DNA of 43,364 bases from NCBI GenBank assembly GCA_947627955.1, contig CANQXZ010000008.1:1-43364 (forward strand), written 5' to 3'. The position numbers and the translations under genes were made by a program. This document shows positions 1 through 8,700 of this stretch, piece after piece (within the stretch, counting starts at the first letter, position 1; each line of letters starts with the position of its first letter). Under the pieces are notes generated by a model, which was given only the letters and a program-made list of their open reading frames with translations, was not told where the DNA came from and searched no databases. This DNA comes from an uncultured Clostridia bacterium. Its GTDB lineage: Bacteria > Bacillota > Clostridia > Christensenellales > Borkfalkiaceae.

Positions 1-399
1 GAACTGTGCGGAAGGTCTCCTGTCCGTTCTCGGCGGACGGGAGTCGCGGTTGATGAAGGTCTTGCCCTCCTGAGGTTTCGCGGCGGCGGGCTTTGCGGCA
101 GGCTTAGGCGGCACAGGTTTTGTTTCCTGCGCCGTTGCCGCGGCTGCGCGGTTTTCCTCTTCCGCGGCTTTCTTTTCGGCTTCCGCCTTTGCAGCCTGTT
201 CCGCAGCCGCCTGCTCCGCGGCGGCGCGCTGCTCCGCTTCGAGGCGGGCTTGCAGCCTTGCGGCTTCCACGTCGTTGAGCTTCTTCATGACGTCCGCCGC
301 TTTTTTCTCGGCAGCCGCTATCCTCTTGGAGAGATCGGAGAGATTTCCCCCGGAAACAATTTTAGTCGCGTTTTCTAAATTTTCGTATTTTTTTGCCAT
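1..399 (-). CDS. infB: Translation initiation factor IF-2, N-terminal part (cut by window edge)
   Basis: Reading from an ATG at 399, 133 codons stay open to the window edge. The product begins MAKKYENLENATK and then becomes Ala/Lys/Glu-rich and Pro-rich, typical of the poorly conserved N-terminal extension of IF-2; the GTPase domains lie outside the window. The assignment rests mainly on position: in Firmicutes infB follows rimP, nusA, ylxR and ylxQ, exactly as here. The start overlaps the last 25 bases of ylxQ, indicating translational coupling. IF-2 is the GTPase that places fMet-tRNA on the 30S subunit. The low-complexity N-terminus alone would not identify the protein. Confidence 0.8.
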   Translation of the reverse strand, partial: MAKKYENLENATKIVSGGNLSDLSKRIAAAEKKAADVMKKLNDVEAARLQARLEAEQRAAAEQAAAEQAAKAEAEKKAAEEENRAAAATAQETKPVPPKPAAKPAAAKPQEGKTFINRDSRPPRTDRRPSAQF

Positions 400-725
400 G
401 CCTGACCATCGCCTCCGACATATAATTCGTAATTGTCGTCAAGATTTTCCAATATCGCCGCCGCAAGCCGCCTGTCTTTGAATGCGGCTATCTTGCACCC
501 GGGTCTGTTTACTATCCTTTCAAACTCCGCTATACACTTGACAAGCGGGCATGAATATCTGTTTTTGAACTTTATCGCAAGCGCCTGCGTGTTTTTTGCG
601 GCGTCGCCGCTCACCATTATGAGATAAACGTCCCTTTTCTGGACGTCTATCGCGCCCGAACCGAACACGATCTTCCGCGATTTGACGCTGAAACCTATGA
701 AGGTTTCAACTTTGCTCTTTCCCAA
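375..725 (-). CDS. ylxQ: L7Ae/YlxQ-family RNA-binding protein
   Basis: Small L7Ae-like protein (about 116 aa), the usual partner between ylxR and infB. Conserved features include the early GFSVKSRKIVFGSGA segment (K-turn RNA-binding face of the L7Ae fold), a VYLIMVSGDAAKNT strand-turn and a C-terminal helix. The family binds kink-turn RNAs; the cellular role of bacterial YlxQ is not settled. I prefer a TTG start at 725 because GGAGGAG lies 7-8 bases upstream and the protein then begins where family members begin. An in-frame ATG at 749 is possible but would overlap ylxR by 44 bases. The 3' end overlaps infB. Confidence 0.85.
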   Translation of the reverse strand: MGKSKVETFIGFSVKSRKIVFGSGAIDVQKRDVYLIMVSGDAAKNTQALAIKFKNRYSCPLVKCIAEFERIVNRPGCKIAAFKDRRLAAAILENLDDNYELYVGGDGQAWQKNTKI

Positions 726-981
726 AGTACTGCTCCTCCACGGCGGCATACACGCCGTCGTCCACGGCGCACGAAAACACTCTGTTCAAAAGCCGCGCTT
801 TTCTGAGTTTTTTAATGCACTCGGGGTCGTCGCACACATATGCGCCCCGCCCCGCCGCCTTAGAAGTCAAGTCGAGGAATATCCTGCCCTCGGAATTTTT
901 CACGACGCGCAAGAGTTCTCTCTTGTCCCTGAGTTCGCGGCAGGCGACGCACTGTCTCAACGGAATTTTTCTGTTCTGCAT
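706..981 (-). CDS. ylxR: YlxR family (DUF448) nucleic-acid-binding protein
   Basis: 91-residue protein with the YlxR signature: an early RQCVACRELRDK segment with paired cysteines, LLRVVK, then SKAAGRGAYVC and a second Cys in DDPEC. YlxR proteins are small RNA-binding or regulatory proteins that sit between nusA and ylxQ in Firmicutes. The gene starts six bases after the nusA stop and its end overlaps ylxQ, so it is part of the same operon. Length is normal for the family. Confidence 0.92.
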   Translation of the reverse strand: MQNRKIPLRQCVACRELRDKRELLRVVKNSEGRIFLDLTSKAAGRGAYVCDDPECIKKLRKARLLNRVFSCAVDDGVYAAVEEQYFGKEQS

Positions 982-986
982 ATCCT

Positions 987-2081
987 TTATTCTTCAACGC
1001 CCTCTAATTCGGTTCCGTAACCGAGTTTCGCCGCTGCGGTTTTGCTCTTCACGTCTATCTTCCAACCCGTAAGGCGGACGGCGAGGCGGGCGTTTTGACC
1101 GTCCTTGCCTATCGCAAGCGATAATTTGTCGTCGGGAACGACAGCCATAGCCGTCTTGTCGCCGTCGAGCTGGGTCACCGAAATGACCTTTGCGGGAGAG
1201 AGCGCCTTGGCTATGAATTCGAGCGGGTTTTCGCTCCAGGGGATTATGTCAATCTTTTCGCCCTTGAGCTCCTCTACTATCGCGTTGACCCTTGAACCCT
1301 TGTTGCCCACGCAGGCGCCGATCGCGTCTACCCTGTCGTCGTCCGACCAAATTGCGACCTTAGTCCTCGCGCCCGCTTCGCGGCTTATCTCCTTTATTAC
1401 CACCGTGCCCTGCTTGATCTCGGGCACCTCTTCCTCGAACAGCTTGCGCACGAGCCCGGGCGACGAACGGCTGACGAGCACCTGCGCGCCGTTATAGCCG
1501 CTCTTAACGCGCTTCACGAACACCTTTATCTTGTCGTTGACGTTATACTTTTCGCCGGGCACCTGATCGGAGGGCAGCATCAAGCCCTCTATCTGACCCT
1601 TGCCGAGGTCTATATACACGTTCTTGGCGTCCGTCTTTCTTATCACGCCGACCAGCAGCTCGCCCTCTTTGCCGGAGAACTCGTTCATGGCGGCGTCGCG
1701 CTCGGTCTCGTGGATCTTTTGCAGGATAACCTGTTTTGCGGTCTGTGCGGCTATGCGGCTGAAATCCTTGGGCACGAATTTTTCGTATACTGTATCGCCC
1801 ACTTTGTAACTCTTTTTTATAGCCTGCGCCTCAGCGAGGGAGAGCTCTGTCTCGCGGTCGGCGACTTCTTCCACGACGGTCTTTACCGTGTAAAATTCGA
1901 TGCTGCCCTTTTCGGGATTCATTCTGATGTCCACCTGACCCGCCGCTCCCGCATATTGCTTTTTGCATGCGGATACAAGCGCGTTCGAGAGCGCCTCCAT
2001 AAAAACTTCCTGCGGGATACCCTTTTCTTTTTCGAGGTCTGCGAGCGCCGCAAAAAATTCTTTGTAATCTTTACTGGTCAT
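987..2081 (-). CDS. nusA: Transcription termination/antitermination factor NusA
   Basis: NusA of about 364 aa, lacking the acidic C-terminal repeats of proteobacterial NusA, as usual in Firmicutes. Order: N-terminal RNA-polymerase-binding domain (roughly residues 1-125), S1 domain (GVIRKTDAKNVYIDLGKGQ near 145-165), then two KH domains with GNKGSRVNAIVEEL and AIGKDGQNARLAVRLTGW. It binds RNA polymerase and nascent RNA and modulates pausing, termination and antitermination. The ATG at 2081 is preceded by GGAG at a 9-base spacing; an upstream TTG at 2099 in the same frame is less likely because the ribosome site lies inside that extension. Confidence 0.96.
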   Translation of the reverse strand: MTSKDYKEFFAALADLEKEKGIPQEVFMEALSNALVSACKKQYAGAAGQVDIRMNPEKGSIEFYTVKTVVEEVADRETELSLAEAQAIKKSYKVGDTVYEKFVPKDFSRIAAQTAKQVILQKIHETERDAAMNEFSGKEGELLVGVIRKTDAKNVYIDLGKGQIEGLMLPSDQVPGEKYNVNDKIKVFVKRVKSGYNGAQVLVSRSSPGLVRKLFEEEVPEIKQGTVVIKEISREAGARTKVAIWSDDDRVDAIGACVGNKGSRVNAIVEELKGEKIDIIPWSENPLEFIAKALSPAKVISVTQLDGDKTAMAVVPDDKLSLAIGKDGQNARLAVRLTGWKIDVKSKTAAAKLGYGTELEGVEE

Positions 2082-2113
2082 TTTTGATTCTCCTGACAAT
2101 TTTGTAAAATTGT

Positions 2114-2572
2114 TTATTCAAATTTTATTGCTTTGTTGATCTTTGCTATCTTATTCAGCGGTATCTTCACCTCGGAGCCGTCCGCCGCGACCGTCACGCT
2201 GTTTCCGTCGTAAGACGTGAGCACGCCTTCGAGATATTTTTTGCCCTTCATGGGTGCGTACAACTTTATCTCCACTTCGCCGTTTATATTTCTCTCGAAA
2301 TCGCGCGCAGTCGTAAACGGCCTGTCGAGCCCCGGGCTGGAAACGTTGAGGGTGTACGGCATATCGAACGTGGGGTCGAGCCCGTCGATCGGGTCCATAA
2401 TGGCGTTGTGGAACCTCTCGCAGCCGTCGAGGTCTATCCCGCCCTCCGTTTCAATGAGGACGGTGAGCTCCGCCGTCTTGTCGTTCCACAAAACGTCGAC
2501 GATCTCCACGCCCATGGGCGCAGCTATATTTTCGAGAAACGAACGTATTTCTCCGAGCGGTTTTATCTTCAT
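2114..2572 (-). CDS. rimP: Ribosome maturation factor RimP
   Basis: RimP, about 152 aa, needed for 30S subunit maturation. Recognised by the N-terminal GVEIVDVLWNDKTAELTV and IDLDGCERFHNAIM segments, the hallmark YTLNVSSPGLDRPF motif near the middle, and a C-terminal SH3-like barrel (GKKYLEGVLTSYDGNSVTV). The start at 2572 is chosen because GAGG lies just upstream and the family begins here; an in-frame ATG 13 codons earlier has no support. First gene of the nusA-infB operon; a promoter and a hairpin lie in its leader. Confidence 0.93.
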   Translation of the reverse strand: MKIKPLGEIRSFLENIAAPMGVEIVDVLWNDKTAELTVLIETEGGIDLDGCERFHNAIMDPIDGLDPTFDMPYTLNVSSPGLDRPFTTARDFERNINGEVEIKLYAPMKGKKYLEGVLTSYDGNSVTVAADGSEVKIPLNKIAKINKAIKFE

Positions 2573-2590
2573 AAATCCTCTAATACAAGT

Positions 2591-2616
2591 ATTGAGTGCC
2601 TCGCAAGGCACTCAAT
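2591..2616 (-). other. Leader hairpin in front of rimP
   Basis: Perfect 10-bp inverted repeat (TTGAGTGCCT / AGGCACTCAA, loop CGCA) in the leader transcribed from the promoter at 2644-2672. There is no T-tract after it on the minus strand, so it is not a simple terminator. It ends about 20 bases before the rimP start and could stabilise the transcript or bind a regulator; function is unknown. Confidence 0.6.
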
Positions 2617-2643
2617 CTCAACATCACTATCAAGGTCAATATT

Positions 2644-2672
2644 ATTTTAACACGACCGTCCCAAAAAATCAA
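2644..2672 (-). promoter_or_regulatory. Sigma-A promoter of the rimP-nusA-infB operon
   Basis: On the minus strand, -35 TTGATT (2672-2667), a 17-bp spacer, and -10 TAAAAT (2649-2644). Predicted start near 2637, giving a leader of about 65 bases with the hairpin at 2591-2616. It lies directly after the stop of the upstream polC-like gene, so the operon can be transcribed independently of the purine unit. Confidence 0.7.
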
Positions 2673-2687
2673 CCTTTTAAACGGAAA

Positions 2688-4229
2688 TTATTGGAAAGCG
2701 GGCAAAGATTTTTTCATTTTTATGAGTTCTATAAAGATTTTCGCCGTCGCAAGCGCGTCGTCCACCGCCCTGTGGTGATTGAACGCGATGTGGAATTTTT
2801 CCGCCACGGTATTCAGCTTGTAGTTGGACAAGAACAGCAGTTCCTGCGCCAGCGGATAGGTATCTATTATCTTTCTGTCCAATATGTACCCGAGCTTCGC
2901 GCAGTAGTAGTCCACGAATTTGAAGTCGAACCCCGCAATGTTGTGACCTACGAGTATGCTTCCCGCGCAGAACTTGAAAAAGTCGGGCATCACGTCCGCG
3001 TATACGGGAGCGTCCTTTACCATATCCTCGCTTATGCCCGTGAGGCGCACAATTTCGTCGGACAGCTTCCGCTCGGGATTCACGAACGTGCTGAATGAGG
3101 AAGATATCACCCCATCCTCTATTTTGTACGCGCCGATCTCGATTATCCTGTCCATATTCCCCGAGACGGGCGACGAGTTCAGCCCCGTCGTTTCGAGGTC
3201 GAATACCACGAACGACTTGCCTTTGAGGCATTCCGGGATATAATTCACCGTGAACAGATCGGTCTGCTCGTTATCCGTAAAGGGCTCGGGCTTCACCGCG
3301 CGGTAATAGCGCGGCACGGGCTTCGAATCGCGGGCGGCGGGCTTGAAGCCTTCGGGAACGCTGCCGTAATCGATAATATCTGCCGTATACCTCAAACTCC
3401 CCCTGAATTCCTCGTTTTTGCCCGTGCAGACTATGCTGTCGCCCACTTTGAGGCGTTTTATCTTGTCTGCGCTCTTCTGCCTCAAAAAATACGTTATGGG
3501 CGTTGCGCCCGTCCCGTCGGACAGCACGATGGAAAGGAGCTGTTTTTCAACGCCTTTCTTGTTGGTATAGCTTCTCTCGCGAATGTCTGTTATGACGCCG
3601 CAGATGACCGCCTCGTCCGAGACGACGAGGTTCAGATCGGCTATATAGATAGCCGTATCCCGCTTTTTCGTGCCCTCGAGAAAGGAAAAACCGCTTATCC
3701 CGAAAGTACGTACTGGCACTTCGTATTCGATTTCGTCCTGCTTTTCTTCCACTTCGATCTCCTGCGCGCTGCCGCCCGAATCCACCGTTTTTCCGCTGAA
3801 TTCCCCGCAAAAACACCTTTTCAGGCGGGCGTTTATCCTATCGCAGAAACCGTGGGCGACGTTCATGAACGGCATCACGGCGACAGTATAGAAAAATCCG
3901 TTCTCCGTCTCTTCCACGGTTATATCCCCGCCGCGGAGGGTAGCCGCGACGGCTTTGAAATCCGTATTGATTATCTCCTCTATCTTCCGCTCTATCATTT
4001 CCGCGTCGGGCGTGAGCTTTACGACTTTAAGCCCCAGCGAAAAATATTCGGGAACGTAGGGGGCGATAGCCGCCTTTACAAGCGCGACGTCGCTTTCAGC
4101 ATATGACAGATCGGTCACCACCGATATTTCCACGCCGCGCCCCGCGCGGTCCACTTCGACAGAACCCAATATTGCGTTTTTGAAATTCGGCGAACTCGCG
4201 CGGACGGCGCCGAGAATCTCTTCAATCAT
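2688..4229 (-). CDS. PolC-derived protein: N-terminal + OB + DEDDh exonuclease, no polymerase
   Basis: 513 aa at the exact position where Firmicutes carry polC (ispG / polC / rimP). Residues 1 to about 165 resemble the PolC N-terminal domain. About 170-300 form an OB-like region (VPVRTFGISGF, VICGVITDIRERSY, LKVGDSIVCTG). A short linker leads to a PolC-type 3'-5' exonuclease (about 339-505). Its catalytic motifs are intact: DLETTGL (D344, E346), GHNIAGFDF (D435) and HHRAVDDA (H486, D491). The PHP and polymerase domains, about 900 residues in normal PolC, are absent: the frame ends cleanly and rimP follows within 115 bp. Its start overlaps the ispG stop by 8 bases. Inference: a free-standing proofreading or repair exonuclease derived from PolC. 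A full polymerase must exist elsewhere in the genome. Confidence 0.85.
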   Translation of the reverse strand: MIEEILGAVRASSPNFKNAILGSVEVDRAGRGVEISVVTDLSYAESDVALVKAAIAPYVPEYFSLGLKVVKLTPDAEMIERKIEEIINTDFKAVAATLRGGDITVEETENGFFYTVAVMPFMNVAHGFCDRINARLKRCFCGEFSGKTVDSGGSAQEIEVEEKQDEIEYEVPVRTFGISGFSFLEGTKKRDTAIYIADLNLVVSDEAVICGVITDIRERSYTNKKGVEKQLLSIVLSDGTGATPITYFLRQKSADKIKRLKVGDSIVCTGKNEEFRGSLRYTADIIDYGSVPEGFKPAARDSKPVPRYYRAVKPEPFTDNEQTDLFTVNYIPECLKGKSFVVFDLETTGLNSSPVSGNMDRIIEIGAYKIEDGVISSSFSTFVNPERKLSDEIVRLTGISEDMVKDAPVYADVMPDFFKFCAGSILVGHNIAGFDFKFVDYYCAKLGYILDRKIIDTYPLAQELLFLSNYKLNTVAEKFHIAFNHHRAVDDALATAKIFIELIKMKKSLPAFQ

Positions 4230-5274
4230 TCAATAACCCGTTCAATTCCCCGAAAAACTCCTCACGGGCGCGGTCTGCGGGGATCTTTTTGACTATCTCG
4301 CCCTTTTTGAAGATCACGCAGTACTTTTCCGAGCCCGCAATGCCTATGTCGCAGTCACTTGCCTCTCCGGGGCCGTTCACCACGCACCCCATCACGGCGA
4401 TCTTCAAAGGCTTTTTGCAATCTTTGACATATTCCGACACTTCATTCGCGAGCGCCATCGAGTTCCACTCGCATCTGCCGCACGTGGGGCAGGAAATGAC
4501 GTCCGCGAAATTCTTATCCGCGCCGACAGCCCTTAAAAGCGCTTTCGCCGCCCAAACTTCCTTGACGGGGTCGTCGGTTATGGAAACGCGGAGGGTGTCG
4601 CCTATTCCGTCGACGAGGAGCGCGCCGAGCGCGGCGGCGGATTTTATGACCGCCATTTTCTCCGTACCGGCTTCCGTGACGCCGATGTGCAGGGGAAGAT
4701 CAGTCTTCGAGGCGAGCAATCTGTAAGCCATGACGGTCAGGGGCACGGAGGACGCCTTGACCGAGACGACTATGTCTTCCACGCCGTACTTTTCGAGCGC
4801 GGCGACGCTTGCGAGCGCGCTCTCAACGAGGGAAAATTCGTTCTTTCCGTATTTTTTAAGGAATTCCCTCTCCACGCTCCCCGTGTTGGCGCCCACGCGC
4901 ACGGCGATCTCGTGCGCCCTTATGCAGTCGGCGACAAGTTTTATCTGCCTTTCGCCGCCGATATTGCCGGGATTTATGCGCACTTTGTCGCAACCGCTCT
5001 CTATCGCCTTGACCGCCAGCGCAGCCGAAAAGTGGATATCCGCCACAATGGGGATATTTATGCCGCTTTTGAGCTTGCCGATAGCGAGGGCGTCGGCTTC
5101 GTCGAGCACGGAAACGCGGACTATCTCGCAGCCCGCCTTTTCGAGCGCGCCTATCTGGGCGAGAGTTGCCCCGACGTCGGATGTCTTTGTGGTGCACATA
5201 GACTGTATCTTAACGCTTTCGCCGCCGCCGACAAATATGTCGCCCACCCTTACCTTTTTAGTCATATAAGCCAT
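4222..5274 (-). CDS. ispG: 4-hydroxy-3-methylbut-2-enyl diphosphate synthase (flavodoxin)
   Basis: IspG/GcpE, 350 aa, penultimate enzyme of the MEP isoprenoid pathway: converts ME-cPP to HMBPP using a [4Fe-4S] cluster. Visible are the N-terminal TIM-barrel segments (VGGGESVKIQSMCTTKTSDV, PIVADIHFSAALA, KVRINPGNIGG) and the C-terminal cluster-binding part with CPTCGRCEWN and GCVVNGPGEASDCDIGIAG. Start at 5274; a second ATG three codons in is possible. Neighbours nrdR upstream and the polC-like gene downstream are in the same orientation, with overlap to the latter. Confidence 0.97.
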   Translation of the reverse strand: MAYMTKKVRVGDIFVGGGESVKIQSMCTTKTSDVGATLAQIGALEKAGCEIVRVSVLDEADALAIGKLKSGINIPIVADIHFSAALAVKAIESGCDKVRINPGNIGGERQIKLVADCIRAHEIAVRVGANTGSVEREFLKKYGKNEFSLVESALASVAALEKYGVEDIVVSVKASSVPLTVMAYRLLASKTDLPLHIGVTEAGTEKMAVIKSAAALGALLVDGIGDTLRVSITDDPVKEVWAAKALLRAVGADKNFADVISCPTCGRCEWNSMALANEVSEYVKDCKKPLKIAVMGCVVNGPGEASDCDIGIAGSEKYCVIFKKGEIVKKIPADRAREEFFGELNGLLND

Positions 5275-5289
5275 AATTCCATATAAAGA

Positions 5290-5313
5290 CAGACAGCGGA
5301 ACGGCGCTGTCTG
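5290..5313 (-). other. Intercistronic hairpin between nrdR and ispG
   Basis: 9-bp perfect inverted repeat (CAGACAGCG / CGCTGTCTG, 6-base loop) in the 49-base gap after nrdR. On the minus strand it is followed by TCTTTATAT, a poor T-tract, so it may attenuate or process the transcript rather than fully terminate it. Confidence 0.5.
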
Positions 5314-5323
5314 CCGGCAGTTA

Positions 5324-5782
5324 TCAGTTTTTGTTTTCCATCAGCTTTTTGAGTTCTTCCATAAAGCTCGGGATATCCTTAAAAGAGCGGTAAACGCTGG
5401 CATAGCGAACGTATGCCACCTCGTCCACCTTTTTGAGCTCTTCCATGACCATCTCGCCTATCTTTTTTGAGGAGATCTCCTGCTCCATGGAATTGTATAC
5501 CTGCTTGGTTATGGCGGAAACCATATCGTCGATAGCCGTCAGCGAGACGGGACGTTTTTCGCAGGACTTGATTATCCCGTTCTTGATTTTCTGCGGGTCG
5601 AACGCCTGCCGCGTGCCGCTCGACTTGATTACGAGAACGGGGGTATCCTCTATCGTCTCGTAGGTAGTGAACCTCTTCCCGCAGGAAGTGCACTCTCTCC
5701 TGCGCCTTATCGTCCTGCCCTCGTCCGCGGAACGGCTGTCAATTACTTTGCTGTCCTCACAGCCGCAATACAAACACTTCAT
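5324..5782 (-). CDS. nrdR: Transcriptional repressor NrdR
   Basis: 152-aa repressor of ribonucleotide reductase genes. N-terminal zinc ribbon MKCLYCGCEDSKVIDSRS ... RRRRECTSCGKRFTTYE (C3, C6 and the CTSC pair), then the ATP-cone domain (VLVIKSSGTRQAFDPQKI to about residue 140) that senses ATP/dATP. Length is typical. Start supported by GGAGG upstream. It sits between purL and ispG in the purine unit, which would link deoxynucleotide control to purine supply; that link is inference. Its targets (nrd genes) are not in the window. Confidence 0.97.
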   Translation of the reverse strand: MKCLYCGCEDSKVIDSRSADEGRTIRRRRECTSCGKRFTTYETIEDTPVLVIKSSGTRQAFDPQKIKNGIIKSCEKRPVSLTAIDDMVSAITKQVYNSMEQEISSKKIGEMVMEELKKVDEVAYVRYASVYRSFKDIPSFMEELKKLMENKN

Positions 5783-5797
5783 ACTGAGCCTCCGTGA

Positions 5798-8700
5798 TTA
5801 TTTGAAATAGCCGACGCCGCTTTCGAATATCTTCATATCGAAATTGCCGTCGTAATTTTTGTAAAGATTTTCGCCCTTTCTCTCACTGTGTCCCATCTTG
5901 CCGAACACCCTGCCGTCGGGAGAGGTTATGCCCTCTATAGCATACATGCTCCCGTTGGGGTTGTAGGGGCTCTCCATCGTGGGTCTGCCGCACAGATCCA
6001 CATACTGCGTGGCGATCTGACCGTTTTCAGCCATGATTTTAAGATCCTTCTCGGAAGCGACAAGTTTGCCCTCCCCGTGCGATACGGGCACCGAGTAGAT
6101 CTCGCCCGTCTTGCAAGCCGCAAGCCACGGGCTGAGGTTGGAAGCCACGCGTATGTTCACCATCGTGGAGACGTGACGGGAGATATTGTTGAAAGTCAGC
6201 GTGGGCGAGCTCTCCTTCAAGGGTACAACCTTTCCAAAGGGCACGAGCCCGAGCTTTATTAGCGCCTGAAAGCCGTTGCATATGCCGAGCGCAAGCCCGT
6301 CGCGGGCGTTTAAAAGTTCCATTATGCGCTCCGATACGGCGGGATTTTTAAACGTTGTGGCAATGAACTTGCCCGAACCGTCGGGTTCGTCGCCGCCCGA
6401 AAAGCCGCCCGGAAACGCAATTATATTTGCCCTGTCCACGGCTTTTATTATGGCTTTGACGCTCTCTTCTATGTCCGCCGCGGTGCGGTTTTTTATGACG
6501 AGTATCTCCGTTTCGGCTCCCGCGAGCTCGAAGGCGCGCGCCGTGTCGAGTTCGCAGTTTGTGCCCGGGAAAGCGGGGATAAACACGCGCGGCTTTGCCG
6601 ATTTTGTGGAGATATTTGAGTACTTCGCCCCGCCGTTATAGTCGCAGACGGGAACGGTGCCCTCCGCGGGCGCGGTTCTGGGGAACACGCCGTCGAGCCT
6701 GCCGACATAGGCGTTTACGGCTTCTTTGTAATCAGCCGCCTTTTCGCCGTTCAGCTTTATTTCGCCGCACTTGCAGGTATGCCCCAGCAGTACTGCGTCC
6801 AGACCGTCGTAGCCGGAAATATCCTCGGCGGAAACCACGATCTCGCCGTAGTGTTCCGAAAAGATCAGGTCGTAGTCGGCGGCAAACTCAAACGAATAGC
6901 CGTTTCCGAAACAGCTCTTCATTACAGCCGCGAAAATGCCGCCCTTTTCCACTACCGTTGCAAACTTCGTGTTGCCGCTCTTTATGTTCCTGCGCACGGC
7001 GGCGTAGAGTTTTTTGAGATATCCGAAATCGGGAGTAAAGTACTCGTTCTTCTTTACAGGGAGGAAATATAGCTCTTGCCCCTCCGCTCCTATGACGTTT
7101 GTTATCAGCTCCGAAGCCTTTGCGGGAGCGAGCGCAAAGGATATGAGGGTAGGCGGAACGTCGATATCTTCAAACGTGCCGCTCATGCTGTCCTTGCCGC
7201 CGATGGCTCCGAGCCCGAGCCCGATCTGCGCGTACAGCGCGCCGAGCAGAGCCGAAAGAGGCACGCCCCAGCGCTTTTTGTCGTCGCGCAGGCGCATGAA
7301 GAATTCCTGCAAAGAAAGGCGCACGTCCGAATAGTCGGCGCCCGCGGCGACGACTTTGGAAACCGACGTCACGATGGAATATATAGCTCCCGTGAAAGGC
7401 GACGTGGACATGAGGTCGGGGTTGTAGCCATATGCCGATACGGTGCAGTCGTCCGTCTCGCCGCCCGTGAACTTGGCAGCCATAGCCGTTACGGGCGTGA
7501 GCTGGTACTTCCCGCCGAAAGGCATGTACACCGACTTCGCGCCTATGGTAGAATCGAACATTTCGGCAAGTCCTTTTTTGGAGCACACGTTGAGCTGGGA
7601 GAGCACGCCGAGAGCCTCTTCTTTCAATGGTTTATGCTCGGGTTTGCCGAAAAATGCCGTAACGTGTTCGTTTATCTCGGCGTCGGTCGTCTGTTTTACG
7701 CCGTTCGTATCGAGGAAATCGCGGGAGATATCCACTATCGCCCTGCCGCGGAAATACATCTTCATCCGCCTGTCGTCGGTAACTACCGCGACGGGGGTTG
7801 CGGAGAGATTCTCCTCTGCGGCGAGCGCAACAAACTTCTCCACGTCTTTACTTTTGACGACTACCGCCATTCTCTCCTGCGATTCGGAGATGGCGAGTTC
7901 CGTACCTGAAAGCCCCTCGTATTTTTTGGGGACTTTATCGAGCACGATCTCGAGCCCGTCGGCGAGTTCGCCTATCGCAACGGAAACGCCGCCCGCGCCG
8001 AAATCGTTACATTTCTTTATCATTGTGGTCGCGGCTTTGTTGAGAAAAAGGCGTTGGAGTTTGCGCTCGGTAAGCGCGTTGCCCTTCTGCACCTCTGCGC
8101 CGCAGGTCTGCACGGACTTTTTGTCGTGCGCCTTGGAAGAGCCCGTCGCGCCGCCGCAGCCGTCTCTTCCCGTTTCGCCGCCTAAAAGGATTATTATATC
8201 CCCCTTTGCGGGCTTTTCGCGGTAGATCATATCCGATCTTGCCCCGCCGACCACGAAGCCCGTTTCGAGCCTTTTTGCCTTGTAGCCGGGATGATACACC
8301 TCTTCTACCTGCCCTGTGGCGAGCCCTATCTGGTTGCCGTAGGACGAAAAGCCCGCCGCAGCGGTCTTGGTTATGATCCTCTGGGGGAGCTTGCCCGCGA
8401 GGGTGTTCTCCAAGGGTTCGCAGGGGTCCGCGCAGCCCGTCACCCTCATAGCCTGCAAGACGTAGGTCCTGCCCGAGAGCGGGTCGCGTATCGCGCCGCC
8501 GAGGCATGTGGCTGCGCCGCCGAACGGCTCTATCTCGGTGGGGTGGTTATGGGTCTCGTTTTTGAACATCACGGTGTACTTTTCGGGCTTGCCGTCAAGC
8601 ACGGCGTCCACCTTTATCGAGCACGCGTTGATCTCGTCAGTCTCGTCGAGATTGTCGAGTTTGCCCTCTTTTTTGAGCTTTTTTGCGCCGATAGTCGCAA

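Noticed and set aside
2573..2687. A frameshifted remnant of the PolC polymerase downstream of the exonuclease
   Set aside because: Only 115 bases remain before rimP, and they contain a promoter and a leader hairpin; no polymerase-like residues in any frame.
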